Origin: Stenotrophomonas sp. UBA2124
Lineage (GTDB): Bacteria; Pseudomonadota; Gammaproteobacteria; Xanthomonadales; Xanthomonadaceae
DNA length: 64,000 nt
Assembly (NCBI GenBank): GCA_002329155.1
Contig: DCXY01000048.1
Coordinates: 7,098-71,097 of the forward strand
Reading direction: 5' to 3'
The notes under the pieces were generated by a model that did no database searches, was not told the origin of the DNA, and saw only the letters and a list, made by a program, of their open reading frames with translations. The translations under genes and the position numbers were made by a program. Shown here in pieces: positions 53,254 through 62,348 of the stretch (the stretch's first letter is position 1; each line of letters begins with the position of its first letter).

Positions 53254-53745
53254 TCACCGGTGGAGTGTGCTCTCGCTCTTGTCGGGCATCAGACGCGGCA
53301 GGGCGCTGACCACGACAAGCGCCGCCAGTGTGGTGACGGCGGCGGCCATGTACATGCCCATGCCGGCGGTCATGCCGATGGCGGCCGTCATCCAGATGCC
53401 TGCGGCGGTGGTGAGGCCCTGGATGCGCTCCTCGTTGTCCAGCTTGAGGATGGCGCCCGCACCCAGAAAGCCGATGCCGGACACGATGCCCTGCATCACG
53501 CGGGTGACATCGCCACCGTCAATGCCCATCTGCAGCGGCGCCAGCACGAACAATGCCGAACCCATCGACACCAGGATGTGGGTTTTCACGCCAGCGGCGC
53601 GTCCCTTGTTCTCGCGCTCCAGCCCCACCAGCCCGCCCAGCACGATGGCCGCCAGCAGCCGCGCCAGGGTGATGGTCAACAGCTCCAGATCGGGCAAGGC
53701 GAATTCTTCGGACAGCGTCTGGCTGATCTGCGATGGCATGTTCAT
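53254..53745 (-). CDS. MgtC/SapB family membrane protein
   Basis: This 163-residue inner-membrane protein has four to five hydrophobic segments. LLAAIVLGGLVGLERENKGRAAGVKTHILVSMGSALF is the MgtC/SapB signature, and GIVSGIGFLGAGAIL and GLTTAAGIWMTAAIGM follow. It is the short form without the C-terminal ACT-like domain of Salmonella MgtC. Such proteins are linked to magnesium homeostasis and survival in macrophages or plants, but the short form is widespread and its role is uncertain. The ATG at 53745 is used; a second ATG two codons on is possible. Confidence 0.9.
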   Translation of the reverse strand: MNMPSQISQTLSEEFALPDLELLTITLARLLAAIVLGGLVGLERENKGRAAGVKTHILVSMGSALFVLAPLQMGIDGGDVTRVMQGIVSGIGFLGAGAILKLDNEERIQGLTTAAGIWMTAAIGMTAGMGMYMAAAVTTLAALVVVSALPRLMPDKSESTLHR

Positions 53746-53850
53746 GCGTGCGGGCTCTCCAACGGTCGGTTCACCGTCCGGACGCTAGCACCGCCGCCAT
53801 GCGCGGCAGGTGAGCGCGCCCACCCGGGGCGTGAGTGCCATCACGGAAAC

Positions 53851-53880
53851 GAAAACGGCCCCGCGAGAGGCCGTTTTCAG
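53851..53880 (-). terminator. Terminator of the mtnB-mtnD-mtnC transcript
   Basis: GAAAACGGCC (53851-53860) and GGCCGTTTTC (53869-53878) form a perfect 10-bp stem. On the minus strand it is followed by GTTTCCG, so the T tract is partly within the stem. It lies about 20 bases after the mtnC stop. Confidence 0.75.
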
Positions 53881-53898
53881 TCATGACTTAAGCAGCGG

Positions 53899-54597
53899 TC
53901 AGGCGTTGATCTGCTGGAAATTTTCGGCACGGGTATGGCCGTGGGTGGCCTCGCCGGTGCGCGGCAGCGGGTAATCGTTGAGGCGGTCCAGCAGCACTGT
54001 CTGCATGCCGGCTTCGCGGGCAGCGTCCAGCTCCTCGACGACGTCGGACAGGAACAGGATGTCCTTGGTGGCGATGCCGATGGCCTTGGCGATATGGCTG
54101 TAGCTTGCCGCCTCGCGCTTGCCGCCCACTTCGGTATCGAAGTTGCCGGAGAACAGCGGGTTGAGGTCGCCCGCATCGCTGTAGCCGAAGAACAGCTTCT
54201 GCGCCGGCACCGAGCCGGAGGAGTAGACGTACAGCGGCGTGCCGGCGGCATGCCAGCCACGCAGCACTGCCGCCACTTCCGGGTACAGGTGCGCGGTGTA
54301 GTCACCGTTGCGGTAGCCGGCCTCCCAGATCATGCCCTGCAGCGCCTTGAGCGCGGTGTGCTTGCGGTCCTGGTCTATCCAGCCCTGCAGCGCCTCGACG
54401 ATCACTTCATCCTGGCAGGCGCTGGCGGCGATCTCGATGGCTACCGCGTCCAGCCAGCGGCGCACCTGCGGCTCCTGGCCGTGGTTGCGGACGAAACCCG
54501 GCAGTGCCTTGCGCGCATACGGAAACAGCACTTCCTTGACGAAGGAGATGCTGGAGGTGGTGCCCTCGATGTCGGTGAGGATGGCTTTGATGGTCAT
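53899..54597 (-). CDS. mtnC: Enolase-phosphatase E1
   Basis: MtnC enolises and then dephosphorylates 2,3-diketo-5-methylthiopentyl-1-phosphate in methionine salvage. It has 232 residues. The HAD-family motif ILTDIEGTTSS gives Asp9 and Glu11; VYSSGS is motif II and FLSDVVEELDAA motif IV. WEAGYRNGDYTAHLYPEV is typical of the family. The gene is third in mtnB-mtnD-mtnC, 110 bases after mtnD with a hairpin between, and is followed by a terminator. Confidence 0.95.
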   Translation of the reverse strand: MTIKAILTDIEGTTSSISFVKEVLFPYARKALPGFVRNHGQEPQVRRWLDAVAIEIAASACQDEVIVEALQGWIDQDRKHTALKALQGMIWEAGYRNGDYTAHLYPEVAAVLRGWHAAGTPLYVYSSGSVPAQKLFFGYSDAGDLNPLFSGNFDTEVGGKREAASYSHIAKAIGIATKDILFLSDVVEELDAAREAGMQTVLLDRLNDYPLPRTGEATHGHTRAENFQQINA

Positions 54598-54674
54598 GCG
54601 GGTGGTCCTGCGCCGTGATGCGTGGGCGGTGGTTCAGTGGATGGTGGATCGCGGCGAAGCTGCGGGCTTCGCCC

Positions 54675-54707
54675 CACACCCTCTCCACTGGGGAGAAGGG
54701 CGGTGTG
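54675..54707. repeat. Imperfect hairpin between mtnD and mtnC
   Basis: CACACC (54675-54680) pairs with GGTGTG (54702-54707), and CTCTCC with GGAGAA inside, making a 33-base stem-loop directly after the mtnD stop. It looks like a dispersed intergenic element and may lower mtnC expression. Confidence 0.45.
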
Positions 54708-55262
54708 TCAGTTTGCGCTTGGCTCGTAACGGGGGAATCGCCTGGCGATGTCGGTGCCGGTGAAATGCCCGACCCAGCCATCCGGCTCGGTGAAGAAGCG
54801 GATGGCGGCGAAACTGGGTTCGGCGCCCATGTCGAACCAGTGGGTCACGCCATCGGGCACCGAGATCAGGTCGTCCTTCACGCACTCCACCTCGTACACC
54901 TTGTCATCCACATGCAGGGTGAACAGGCCCGAGCCGGCGACGAAGAAACGCACTTCGTCCTCCTTGTGGTAGTGCTCGTCGAGGAACTTCTGGCGGATCT
55001 CGGCGCGGTTGGGGTTGTCCGGGGCGATGGAGGCCACGTCCACACTCTTGAATCCGTGCGCGGCCACCAGCCGGTCGATGTCCTCGCGGTAGGCGGCGAA
55101 CACTTCCTCCTGGCTCGCGCCCGGGGTGACCGGGTGCCGGGCCTGCCAGCGTTCAAAGGTGACACCTATCTTCTTCAGTTCGGCGGCGATGACCCCGCCG
55201 TCGCGGCTGTCCAGCAGCGGCGTGTCAGGGGCGTTGTCGTTGAAGATGCGCAGTCGGCTCAT
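54708..55262 (-). CDS. mtnD: Acireductone dioxygenase
   Basis: MtnD is a metal-dependent cupin dioxygenase that turns the acireductone of methionine salvage into the keto-acid precursor of methionine and formate (Fe form). It has 184 residues from the ATG at 55262. The metal ligands His97, His99, Glu103 and His141 are in EHYHKEDEVRFF and THWFDMG. An upstream frame extension is not family-like. It lies 71 bases after mtnB and 110 bases before mtnC. Confidence 0.96.
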   Translation of the reverse strand: MSRLRIFNDNAPDTPLLDSRDGGVIAAELKKIGVTFERWQARHPVTPGASQEEVFAAYREDIDRLVAAHGFKSVDVASIAPDNPNRAEIRQKFLDEHYHKEDEVRFFVAGSGLFTLHVDDKVYEVECVKDDLISVPDGVTHWFDMGAEPSFAAIRFFTEPDGWVGHFTGTDIARRFPRYEPSAN

Positions 55263-55333
55263 GGCGGGACTCCACGGATGGGGGAGGGGGAGCGTAGCAG
55301 TGCCGGCCAGGGCCGGTGCATACCAGTTTGGAA

Positions 55334-55981
55334 TCAGGAAATGGCGCGCAGCCTGCGCAGTTCCAGTTCGCAATGAAGCAGGAACTCGAAGGCTTCCAGA
55401 TGACGGCGGGCCTCGGCCATGTCGCGGCCCCAGGCATACAGGCCGTGACCGTCGATCAGGTAGCCCCACATCGGGCCCTTGTCCAGCTCGGCTTCCACCT
55501 GTGCGGCCAGCACGTCCATGTCCTGGGTGTTGGGGAACACGCGCAGGTCCACGGCGGTTTCATGGGTGGAGTTGCCGTGCAGCGCCTTGAGCAGCTCGTA
55601 GCCTTCCAGGCGGATGTGGCCCTGCTTGCCGTACAGGCGCGAAGCGATGGTCTGCACCGGCGAATGGGTGTGCAGCACGCAGCCCACCTCCGGGAAGCGT
55701 GCGTACAGCTGGGTGTGCAGCAGGGTCTCAGCCGACGGCCGCAGGGGGCGGCCAACCGCCTTGCCGTGCAGGTCCACCACCATGATGTCGCTTTCGATCA
55801 GCCGCCCCTTGTCCTTGCCGGACACGGTGATGGCCGCGTGCTGGTCATCCAGCCGGTGCGAGAAATTGCTGCTGGTGGCAGGCGTCCAGCCGGCCTGGGC
55901 CAGCTCGCGGATGTTGTCGATCAGCAGCTGGGCCAACTGGCTCAGCCGCTCGCTGTCGTAGGGGACGGAGGGAGCGTTCAT
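55334..55981 (-). CDS. mtnB: Methylthioribulose-1-phosphate dehydratase
   Basis: MtnB is a class II aldolase-like zinc enzyme that dehydrates methylthioribulose-1-phosphate. It has 215 residues from the ATG at 55981. WTPATSSNFSHR is the phosphate-binding start, VLHTHSP gives zinc ligands His104 and His106, and YLIDGHGLYAWGRD carries the third His. It is first of mtnB-mtnD-mtnC. A TAGAAT hexamer lies 7 bases upstream. An alternative start ten codons earlier would cover that element. Confidence 0.95.
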   Translation of the reverse strand: MNAPSVPYDSERLSQLAQLLIDNIRELAQAGWTPATSSNFSHRLDDQHAAITVSGKDKGRLIESDIMVVDLHGKAVGRPLRPSAETLLHTQLYARFPEVGCVLHTHSPVQTIASRLYGKQGHIRLEGYELLKALHGNSTHETAVDLRVFPNTQDMDVLAAQVEAELDKGPMWGYLIDGHGLYAWGRDMAEARRHLEAFEFLLHCELELRRLRAIS

Positions 55982-55988
55982 GCCCCGC

Positions 55989-55994
55989 ATTCTA
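55989..55994 (-). promoter_or_regulatory. -10 hexamer 7 bases before the mtnB start
   Basis: TAGAAT on the minus strand is 7 bases before the ATG at 55981 with no Shine-Dalgarno sequence. The spacing matches those before ligA, mtnA and the reductase gene, and points to a leaderless transcript. No -35 at the right distance is clear. Confidence 0.4.
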
Positions 55995-56105
55995 CTAAGA
56001 ACAGACGACAATCCCGCTCACCGCGTGCCCACTTCACGGCCCGGGCAGGTGGCGCATGCCCGGCTGCAGCGGTAATGGCCCGGCGTCAGGCTGCCTGCTG
56101 TGTAA

Positions 56106-56138
56106 AAGCAAACCCCAGATGCAGGGCATCCGGGGTTG
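56106..56138 (-). terminator. Terminator after the second tandem permease
   Basis: AACCCCAGATGC and GCATCCGGGGTT form a 12-bp stem with one mismatch. On the minus strand it is followed by TGCTTTT. It lies about 30 bases after the stop of the permease gene at 56166. Confidence 0.7.
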
Positions 56139-56165
56139 TCCGGCCATTACGGCATGTCGCGGCGA

Positions 56166-57614
56166 TCAGCTCTTGTTGGCGTTGCGGTTGGCCGCGTTGA
56201 GCTTGCTATGGCGCATGCCGTAGGCGAAATAGATGATGAAGCCGGTCAGCGTCCACACGCCCATCAGCATCCAGTTGTGCAGGGTCATGGCGGTGAGCAG
56301 GGCCACGCAGCTGAAGACGCCCAGGCTGCAGATCAGCCATGCGGCGGGGATGCGGAACGGGCGCGGCAGCTCCGGGTGGGTGCGGCGCAGCACCATTACG
56401 CCTGCACAGACGGCAGCGAAGGCGATCAGCGTACCCATGGAGGTCAGCTCGCCGAGGATGTCCAGCGGGAACAACGCCGCCAGCAGGGCAATGCCGATAC
56501 CGGTGATCACCGTGTTGATGTGCGGCGTGCGGTAGGTGGGGTGAATGCGGGTGAACACCGGCGGCAGCAGGCCGTCGCGGCCCATGATCATGAAGATGCG
56601 CGGCTGGCCGATGATCATCACCAGCACCACCGACGACAGGCCGATCAGCGCACCGATCTCCACGATGATGCGCAGCCATTTCAATTGCGGATGCGCCGCC
56701 ACCGCGGTTACCACCGGTTCGTCGGTGCCCAGCAGCTGGTAGGGCACCAGGCCGGTCATCACCGCGGCCATGGCGATATACAGCACGGTGCAGATCACCA
56801 GCGACAGCAGCATGCCGATGGGCATGTCGCGCTGCGGCTTGTGCGATTCCTGTGCCGCCACCGATACCGCCTCGAAGCCGATATAGGCGAAGAACACCAT
56901 CGCCGCGCCGCGCAGCACGCCTTCAAAGCCGTACTTGCCGGGGCCTTCATTGGCCGGGATGAACGGCGTCCAGTTGCCCGGGTCCACGTACTTCCAGCCG
57001 GCCAGGATCACCAGGATGATCAGGCCGGTCTTCAGCACCACCATGGCCATGTTCATGGCCGTGGATTTGCGGATGCCCACGTAGCACAGCCAGGTGAGCA
57101 GCAGCACCAGCACCGCGGCCGGGATGTTGGCGATGGCGCCGGTGGGGCGCAGCTGCGCGTCCAGCGGCGCGCTGACCAGCGCGGCAGGCAGGTGGATGTC
57201 GAAATGGTTGAGCAGGCTCAGGAAGTAGCCGGTCCAGCTCACCGCCACCGCCGAAGCGGACACGCCGTACTCCAGCACCAGCATCCAGCCGATGAACCAG
57301 GCCGACAGCTCGCCGAAGGTGGCATAGGTGTAGGTATAGGCACTGCCGGACACCGGCACCATCGAGGCGAACTCGGCATAGGCCAGCGCGCAGAACGCGC
57401 AGCAGATGGCGGCCAGCACGAAGGACAGCATGATGGCCGGGCCGGCATGGTTGGCGGCGGCCTGGCCGGTGATGACGAAGATGCCGCCGCCGATCACCGC
57501 GCCGATGCCCAGCGCGGTCAGGCCCCACGGGCCGAGGGTACGGCGCAGGCTCAGGCCATTGGCCTCCTCGTGCGCGGCGTGCGGATGTTTGGTGGCCAGA
57601 AGCTGCTTGAACAT
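56166..57614 (-). CDS. APC superfamily cationic amino acid permease, downstream tandem copy
   Basis: This 482-residue inner-membrane transporter has about 12 hydrophobic segments. GIGAVIGGGIFVITGQAAANHAG in segment 1 and FFAYIGFEAVSVAAQESHKP in segment 6 are typical of the cationic-amino-acid-transporter branch of the APC superfamily. The C terminus ends with YFAYGMRHSKLN. It is a clear paralogue of the gene just upstream, with which it shares order and many motifs; the two are separated by 78 bases. The start is the ATG at 57614. A terminator follows. Substrate unknown. Confidence 0.88.
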   Translation of the reverse strand: MFKQLLATKHPHAAHEEANGLSLRRTLGPWGLTALGIGAVIGGGIFVITGQAAANHAGPAIMLSFVLAAICCAFCALAYAEFASMVPVSGSAYTYTYATFGELSAWFIGWMLVLEYGVSASAVAVSWTGYFLSLLNHFDIHLPAALVSAPLDAQLRPTGAIANIPAAVLVLLLTWLCYVGIRKSTAMNMAMVVLKTGLIILVILAGWKYVDPGNWTPFIPANEGPGKYGFEGVLRGAAMVFFAYIGFEAVSVAAQESHKPQRDMPIGMLLSLVICTVLYIAMAAVMTGLVPYQLLGTDEPVVTAVAAHPQLKWLRIIVEIGALIGLSSVVLVMIIGQPRIFMIMGRDGLLPPVFTRIHPTYRTPHINTVITGIGIALLAALFPLDILGELTSMGTLIAFAAVCAGVMVLRRTHPELPRPFRIPAAWLICSLGVFSCVALLTAMTLHNWMLMGVWTLTGFIIYFAYGMRHSKLNAANRNANKS

Positions 57615-57692
57615 GGTCCGGATTCTTCGCTGGTCGTTACGCGTTGCCGCGCAAAAAGGCCGGAGCACGCGGCGCCGGCCACAAGGTGGGGA

Positions 57693-59168
57693 TCAGGCCT
57701 TCTGGTTGAGCTTGCTGTGGCGCATGCCGTAACCGAAGTAGATCAGCAGGCCCAGCACGGTCCAGCCGACGAACAGGTGCCAATGCACCACGAACGCCTG
57801 CAGGAACAGGGCCAGACAGGCCAGCGCACCCAGCGGGCAGATGATCCACGGCAGCGGCACCTTGAACGGGCGCTCCAGGTGCGGCCTGGTATAGCGCAGC
57901 ACCAGCACGCCGATGCAGACCGTGGCGAAGGCCAGCAGGGTGCCCATGGACACCAGTTCGCCCAGCACGTTCAGCGGCACCAGCCCGGCCAGTGCGGAAG
58001 CCAGCACGCCCACCGCGATGGTGCTGACGTAGGGCGTGCGGAAACGCGCATGCACCTTGCCGAAGGCCTTGGGCAGCAGGCCGTCGCGGGAGATGGTGTA
58101 GGCGATGCGCGACTGGCCCATCATCATCACCAGGATCACCGAGGACAGGCCGGCGATGGCGCCGATTTCCACGGCGGTCTTGAGCCAGGCCAGGTTGGCG
58201 TAGGGCTCCAGCGCGGTGGCCACCGGCTTGTCGGTGCCCAGCAGGCTGTAATGCAGCATGCCGGTGAGCACCGCGCAGACCACGATGTAGACCACGGTGC
58301 AGATGGCCAGCGAGCCGAGCAGGCCGATGGGCATGTTCTTCTGCGGGTCCTTGGTTTCGCCGGCGGCGGTGGAAACCGCGTCGAAGCCGATATAGGCGAA
58401 GAACACGATGGTGGCCGCGCGGAACACGCCGCTCCAGCCGAACTCGCCAAAGGTGCCGGTGTTCTGCGGGATGAACGGCTGCCAGTTGGTCGGGTCCACG
58501 TACTGGATGCCGAAGCCGACGAACAGGCAGATCACGGTGATCTTGATGGCCACGATCACCGCGTTGACGAAGGTGGACTGGGTGACGCCGATATAGAGCA
58601 GGCCACTGATGGCCGCCACGATCAGTACCGCAGGCAGGTTGAACAGCTTGCCGGAGCTGACGAACTCGCTGCCGGTCCAAGCCAGCGGCGCGGCCGACAG
58701 GGCATCCGGGAACGGCATGTGCAGCGTGGTGGTGATGAAGCTGATCAGGTAGGCCGACCAGCCCACCGCGACCGAGGCCGAGGCGAACAGGTATTCCAGC
58801 ACCAGGCACCAGCCGATGAACCAGGCCATGCCTTCGCCCAGGGTGGCATAGGAGTAGGAATAGGCGCTGCCGGACACCGGCATCATCGCCGCGAACTCGG
58901 CATAGCACAGGCCGGCCAGTGCGCAGGCCAGGCCGGCGAACACGAAGGACAGCATGATGGCCGGGCCGGCATGGTTGGCGGCGGCCTGGCCGGTGAGCAC
59001 GAAGATGCCCGCGCCGATCACCGCACCAATGCCCAGCAGGATCAGGTGCTTGGCTGTGAGGGTACGCTTGAGCGTGGCTTCGCCCTGCAGGCTGCCTTCG
59101 ACCGGTTCGCCGGCGTCGACGTGTGGGGTCGCTTCGACTGGTTTTACCCTCAACAGTGTTTTGAGCAT
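57693..59168 (-). CDS. APC superfamily cationic amino acid permease, upstream tandem copy
   Basis: This 491-residue transporter is the first of a tandem pair. GIGAVIGAGIFVLTGQAAANHAG, SGSAYSYSYATLGEG, FFAYIGFDAVSTAAGETKDP and the C-terminal YFGYGMRHSKLN repeat those of the downstream copy. The N-terminal 35 residues (with ATPHVDAGEPVEGS) are a cytoplasmic extension not shared in the same form. The ATG at 59168 starts the family part; the frame is open for 55 codons before it. The two copies may have diverged in substrate, or be co-regulated with the adjacent methionine salvage genes; this is speculation. Confidence 0.88.
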   Translation of the reverse strand: MLKTLLRVKPVEATPHVDAGEPVEGSLQGEATLKRTLTAKHLILLGIGAVIGAGIFVLTGQAAANHAGPAIMLSFVFAGLACALAGLCYAEFAAMMPVSGSAYSYSYATLGEGMAWFIGWCLVLEYLFASASVAVGWSAYLISFITTTLHMPFPDALSAAPLAWTGSEFVSSGKLFNLPAVLIVAAISGLLYIGVTQSTFVNAVIVAIKITVICLFVGFGIQYVDPTNWQPFIPQNTGTFGEFGWSGVFRAATIVFFAYIGFDAVSTAAGETKDPQKNMPIGLLGSLAICTVVYIVVCAVLTGMLHYSLLGTDKPVATALEPYANLAWLKTAVEIGAIAGLSSVILVMMMGQSRIAYTISRDGLLPKAFGKVHARFRTPYVSTIAVGVLASALAGLVPLNVLGELVSMGTLLAFATVCIGVLVLRYTRPHLERPFKVPLPWIICPLGALACLALFLQAFVVHWHLFVGWTVLGLLIYFGYGMRHSKLNQKA

Positions 59169-59311
59169 GCGTTGGTTTCCGTAACGGGGTGTTGGCCCTG
59201 GCACGGGGCCGCAGGCCTGGGTACTGCACCGGAAGCTGAACGACCGGCAACGCCCTACCTTGCCAAAGCCTGTGAACGCCGACAAGCGCATGTGCAGCAT
59301 CGACAGCGATA

Positions 59312-59899
59312 ATGACCGCCGCTCCCAAACCAATGGATGTGCTGACAGTCATGCAGGAACTGGATCAGGTGCTGCGCGAGGCACTGCGGGCCTATGCGCT
59401 GGATCGCCCGGAACACGGGGCTTTGGCGGGGGAGTTCATGCAGCTGCTGGACGAGGGTGGCGCGGACCCGTTCTGCCGTGAGCGCCTGCAAGGCCATTTC
59501 ACCGGCAGCGCGTGGTTGGTCAGTGCGGATGGCGCAAGGGTGCTGCTGACACACCATCGCAAACTGGCCCGCTGGCTGCAGCTGGGTGGCCACGCCGACG
59601 GCGACCATGACCTGGCCCAGGTGGCGCTGCGCGAGGCGCAGGAAGAGTCGGGCCTGCCCGATCTGCAGCTGGGCTCGCGCGCCATCTATGACCTGGACCG
59701 GCACTGGATTCCCGAGCGCGGCCAGGTGCCCGGCCACTGGCACTACGATGTGCGCTACGTGGTGCAGGCCGGCGCGGACGAGCGTTTCGTGGTCAGCGAG
59801 GAATCACTGGAGCTGGCCTGGCGGCCTGTGGCCGAGATTGTGGCGGAGCCTGACGAATCCATGCGGCGCATGGCCGAACGCTGGCTGGCCATGCGCTGA
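59312..59899 (+). CDS. NUDIX hydrolase
   Basis: This 195-residue protein has a helical N-terminal part (about residues 1-60) and a NUDIX domain. The box reads GHADGD then HDLAQVALREAQEESGL; the catalytic REAQEESGL core is intact, but the first Glu of the classic Gx5E pattern is replaced by His. Enzymes of this type hydrolyse nucleoside diphosphates linked to a second group; the substrate is unknown. The ATG at 59312 overlaps a GATAAT hexamer, so the ATG at 59333 may be the true start. It is divergent from the tandem permeases and convergent with the ABC gene. Confidence 0.85.
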   Translation: MTAAPKPMDVLTVMQELDQVLREALRAYALDRPEHGALAGEFMQLLDEGGADPFCRERLQGHFTGSAWLVSADGARVLLTHHRKLARWLQLGGHADGDHDLAQVALREAQEESGLPDLQLGSRAIYDLDRHWIPERGQVPGHWHYDVRYVVQAGADERFVVSEESLELAWRPVAEIVAEPDESMRRMAERWLAMR

Positions 59900-59934
59900 T
59901 TGACGGTGTCGCCTGACCTGGCCACTTCGGTGTG

Positions 59935-61800
59935 CTACCTGTAGCCGGCCGCCTGCAGCTCGAACAGTTCGGCATAGCGGCCGCCTTGGGCCATCAGCTG
60001 CTCATGGGTGCCGCTGGCCTCGATGCGGCCATCGGCCAGCACCAGGATACGGTCGGCCATGCGTACCGATGAAAACCGGTGCGAGATCAGCACCGCGGTG
60101 CGGTCGTCGGACAGCTCCTTGAACCGCTGGAACACCTCGAACTCGGCACGTGCATCAAGCGCGGCGGTGGGCTCGTCCAGGATCATCACCTGTGCATCGC
60201 GCATATAGGCGCGGGCAATGGCGATCTTCTGCCACTGGCCGCCGGACAGGTCCACGCCGGTCTTGAAGCGCCTGCCAATCAACTGCTCGTAGCCGGCAGG
60301 CAGCCCTTCGATGACCTCATCGGCCAGCGCACGGTGCGCCGCATCGCGGATGCGGGGCTGGTCGTTCATGGCCTCTACCAGACCCACGCCGATGTTCTCG
60401 CCGGCGGACAGGTGGTATCGCACGAAATCCTGAAAGATCACGCCCATGTTGGCGCGCAGGTCGTCCAGATCGTAATCACGCAGGTCGCGGCCATCCAGCA
60501 GAATGCGGCCCTCGTCGGGGTCGTACAGCCGCGCCAGCAGTTTGACCAGGGTGGTCTTGCCGGCGCCGTTCTCGCCGACCAGCGCGATCACTTCTCCGGC
60601 CTGCAGCTGGAAATCGAGATGCCGCACCGCCCAGCGTTCGGCATCGGGGTAGCGGAAGCCGACATCCTCGAACACGAAGCCTTCGCGGATGGGGCGTGGA
60701 ATCGGCAGCGCGTCGGGGCGCGAGCGGATCTCCGGCTCAATGGCGAAGAATGAGAACAGGTCGTCCAGATAAAGCGCCTGGCTGGCCACCTGCGAGAAGC
60801 CGCTGAGCAGGCCCTCCAGCAGCTGCCGCAGGCGCATGAAACTGCCGGACAGGAAGGTGAGGTCACCAATGCTGAAATCACCCCGGATGGTGCGCCACGC
60901 GATGTAGGCATAGGCCGCGTAATACCCCAGCGTGCCCAGGGCGGCGAGCAGTGTGCCCCAGACCGCGCGCTTGCGCGCCAGCGCGCGGTTGGCGCGGTAG
61001 AAGCGTTCGGCCAGCAGCTTGTAACGGTCGATCAGGAAACGGTTGAGGTTGAATATCTTCACCTCCTTGGCCGTTTCCACGCTGGCGCCCACCTGGCGCA
61101 GGTAATCGAGCTGGCGGCGCTCGGGCGTCCAGCTGAAATTGAGCGAATAGCCCAGCGCGTTGAAGTGCGATTCGCCGATGAAGGCCGGCACCAGCGCCAC
61201 CGCCAGCAGCAGCATCAGCCAAGGCGCGTACATCACCAGGCCGGCGGCGAAACTGATGACGGTGATCATGTCCTGCGCCTGCCCGAACAACTGGCTCATC
61301 AGACTCATCCGGCCCATGGTCTGGCGGCGGGCGCGGTCAAGCTTGTCCTGCAGGTCGGGGTCCTCGAAATCCTCCAGGTCCAGCTCAGCTGCGTGCTCCA
61401 TCAGGCGCACACTGGTGGCGTTGGTGAACAGCTCGGACAGCAGTGAATCGGCGTAGCTGACCAGCCGCCCCAGCAGGTCCGAGCCGATGGCGATGGACAG
61501 CTCCAGCAGCAGCAGTTCCAGCAGCGTGTTGAGATGGCCGCTGGACAGCGCCTCGTTCAGCGGTGGCATCGCGCCGGCACCGGCCAGGCGCACCGCCTCG
61601 TCGATGATCAGCTTGCCCACGTACAGCATGGCCACCGGCATCACCGCGCGGATCAGGCGCAGGCCGAGGCTGGTAAGGGTCAGGCCGGGGCTGGTCCGCC
61701 ACACCTGCCGCAGGAACGGCGGCAGGTTGCGCATGGCGTCCACGCGCTCGCGGAAGCTGGGTTGCTTGGCACCGGGTGCGGGGGCAGCGTGGGGCGGCAT
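59935..61800 (-). CDS. ABC exporter, fused membrane and ATPase half-transporter
   Basis: This 621-residue half-transporter acts as a dimer. The N-terminal membrane domain has about six hydrophobic segments (residues about 40-320; the last ones include LLAALGTLGYYAAYAYIAW). The ATPase domain from about residue 375 has Walker A GENGAGKTT, a Q-loop (GVIFQDF), signature LSGGQWQK, Walker B VMILDEPTAALD and the H-loop ISHRFSS. It resembles exporters of the lipid, peptide or drug type; the substrate is unknown. Its 3' end converges with the NUDIX gene. No partner gene is beside it. Confidence 0.9.
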   Translation of the reverse strand: MPPHAAPAPGAKQPSFRERVDAMRNLPPFLRQVWRTSPGLTLTSLGLRLIRAVMPVAMLYVGKLIIDEAVRLAGAGAMPPLNEALSSGHLNTLLELLLLELSIAIGSDLLGRLVSYADSLLSELFTNATSVRLMEHAAELDLEDFEDPDLQDKLDRARRQTMGRMSLMSQLFGQAQDMITVISFAAGLVMYAPWLMLLLAVALVPAFIGESHFNALGYSLNFSWTPERRQLDYLRQVGASVETAKEVKIFNLNRFLIDRYKLLAERFYRANRALARKRAVWGTLLAALGTLGYYAAYAYIAWRTIRGDFSIGDLTFLSGSFMRLRQLLEGLLSGFSQVASQALYLDDLFSFFAIEPEIRSRPDALPIPRPIREGFVFEDVGFRYPDAERWAVRHLDFQLQAGEVIALVGENGAGKTTLVKLLARLYDPDEGRILLDGRDLRDYDLDDLRANMGVIFQDFVRYHLSAGENIGVGLVEAMNDQPRIRDAAHRALADEVIEGLPAGYEQLIGRRFKTGVDLSGGQWQKIAIARAYMRDAQVMILDEPTAALDARAEFEVFQRFKELSDDRTAVLISHRFSSVRMADRILVLADGRIEASGTHEQLMAQGGRYAELFELQAAGYR

Positions 61801-61868
61801 GGGGTTCAGCGGTAAGGGGGCCGCATCAGGGTAGCGCCACCGGGGGCGGCTTCAACCAGTCTGGCGGC

Positions 61869-62186
61869 TCAGCCGTCCTTGCCCAGGTCGATATCGCCCA
61901 TCTCGGCATCATCGGTGCCGTCCGGGTTGTCGCGGACGGCCTCGCCGCGCGGGCCGAACGAGCGTTTGCCGGTGTCCACGTTGAGCAGGCTGCGCACACC
62001 GCGCACGCCCTCGATGTCGGCCACCATGGTTTCCACTTCTTCCTTGGCCGCCGCGCTGGGCACATCGCCGGACAGGGTGACGCGCCCGTCCTTCACCTGC
62101 ACCAGCACTTGCGAGGCCTGGCCGTGACGGCCAAGGGTCTGCACCACTTCATCGCCAATCAGGGTGTCGGAGCGTTCTGCAGCCAT
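61869..62186 (-). CDS. BON-domain protein
   Basis: This 105-residue protein consists of one BON domain (residues about 8-75): DTLIGDEVVQTLGRHG, VLVQVKDGRVTLSGDVPS and the final VADIEGVRGVRSLLNV segment. It ends in an acidic tail (NPDGTDDAEMGDIDLGKDG). There is no signal peptide, so it appears cytoplasmic, unlike OsmY. BON domains bind phospholipids or other hydrophobic surfaces. The ATG at 62186 is preceded by a good start context; an upstream extension is not family-like. It lies 68 bases upstream of the ABC gene on the same strand. Confidence 0.85.
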   Translation of the reverse strand: MAAERSDTLIGDEVVQTLGRHGQASQVLVQVKDGRVTLSGDVPSAAAKEEVETMVADIEGVRGVRSLLNVDTGKRSFGPRGEAVRDNPDGTDDAEMGDIDLGKDG

Positions 62187-62348
62187 CGGGTGTTCCTCGG
62201 GAAGGGGAGAAATCACGATGGCGCAAATGGTGTGAGTGTTGTGTTACTTGCGTTGCTGATCTTGCTGAGCGTCGGAGAGTTGGAGTGGGAGCAGCAGCTC
62301 CAGGCAGTGCACATAGACCCTAGGTTCCCGCTGCCACCCCGGTGGCCG

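Noticed and set aside
56136..59312. A 1058-codon open frame on the plus strand, His- and Gln-rich, opposite the two permease genes
   Set aside because: It is antisense to two well-supported genes; its His/Gln/Ala/Gly composition is what the complement of GC-rich membrane-protein codons gives.
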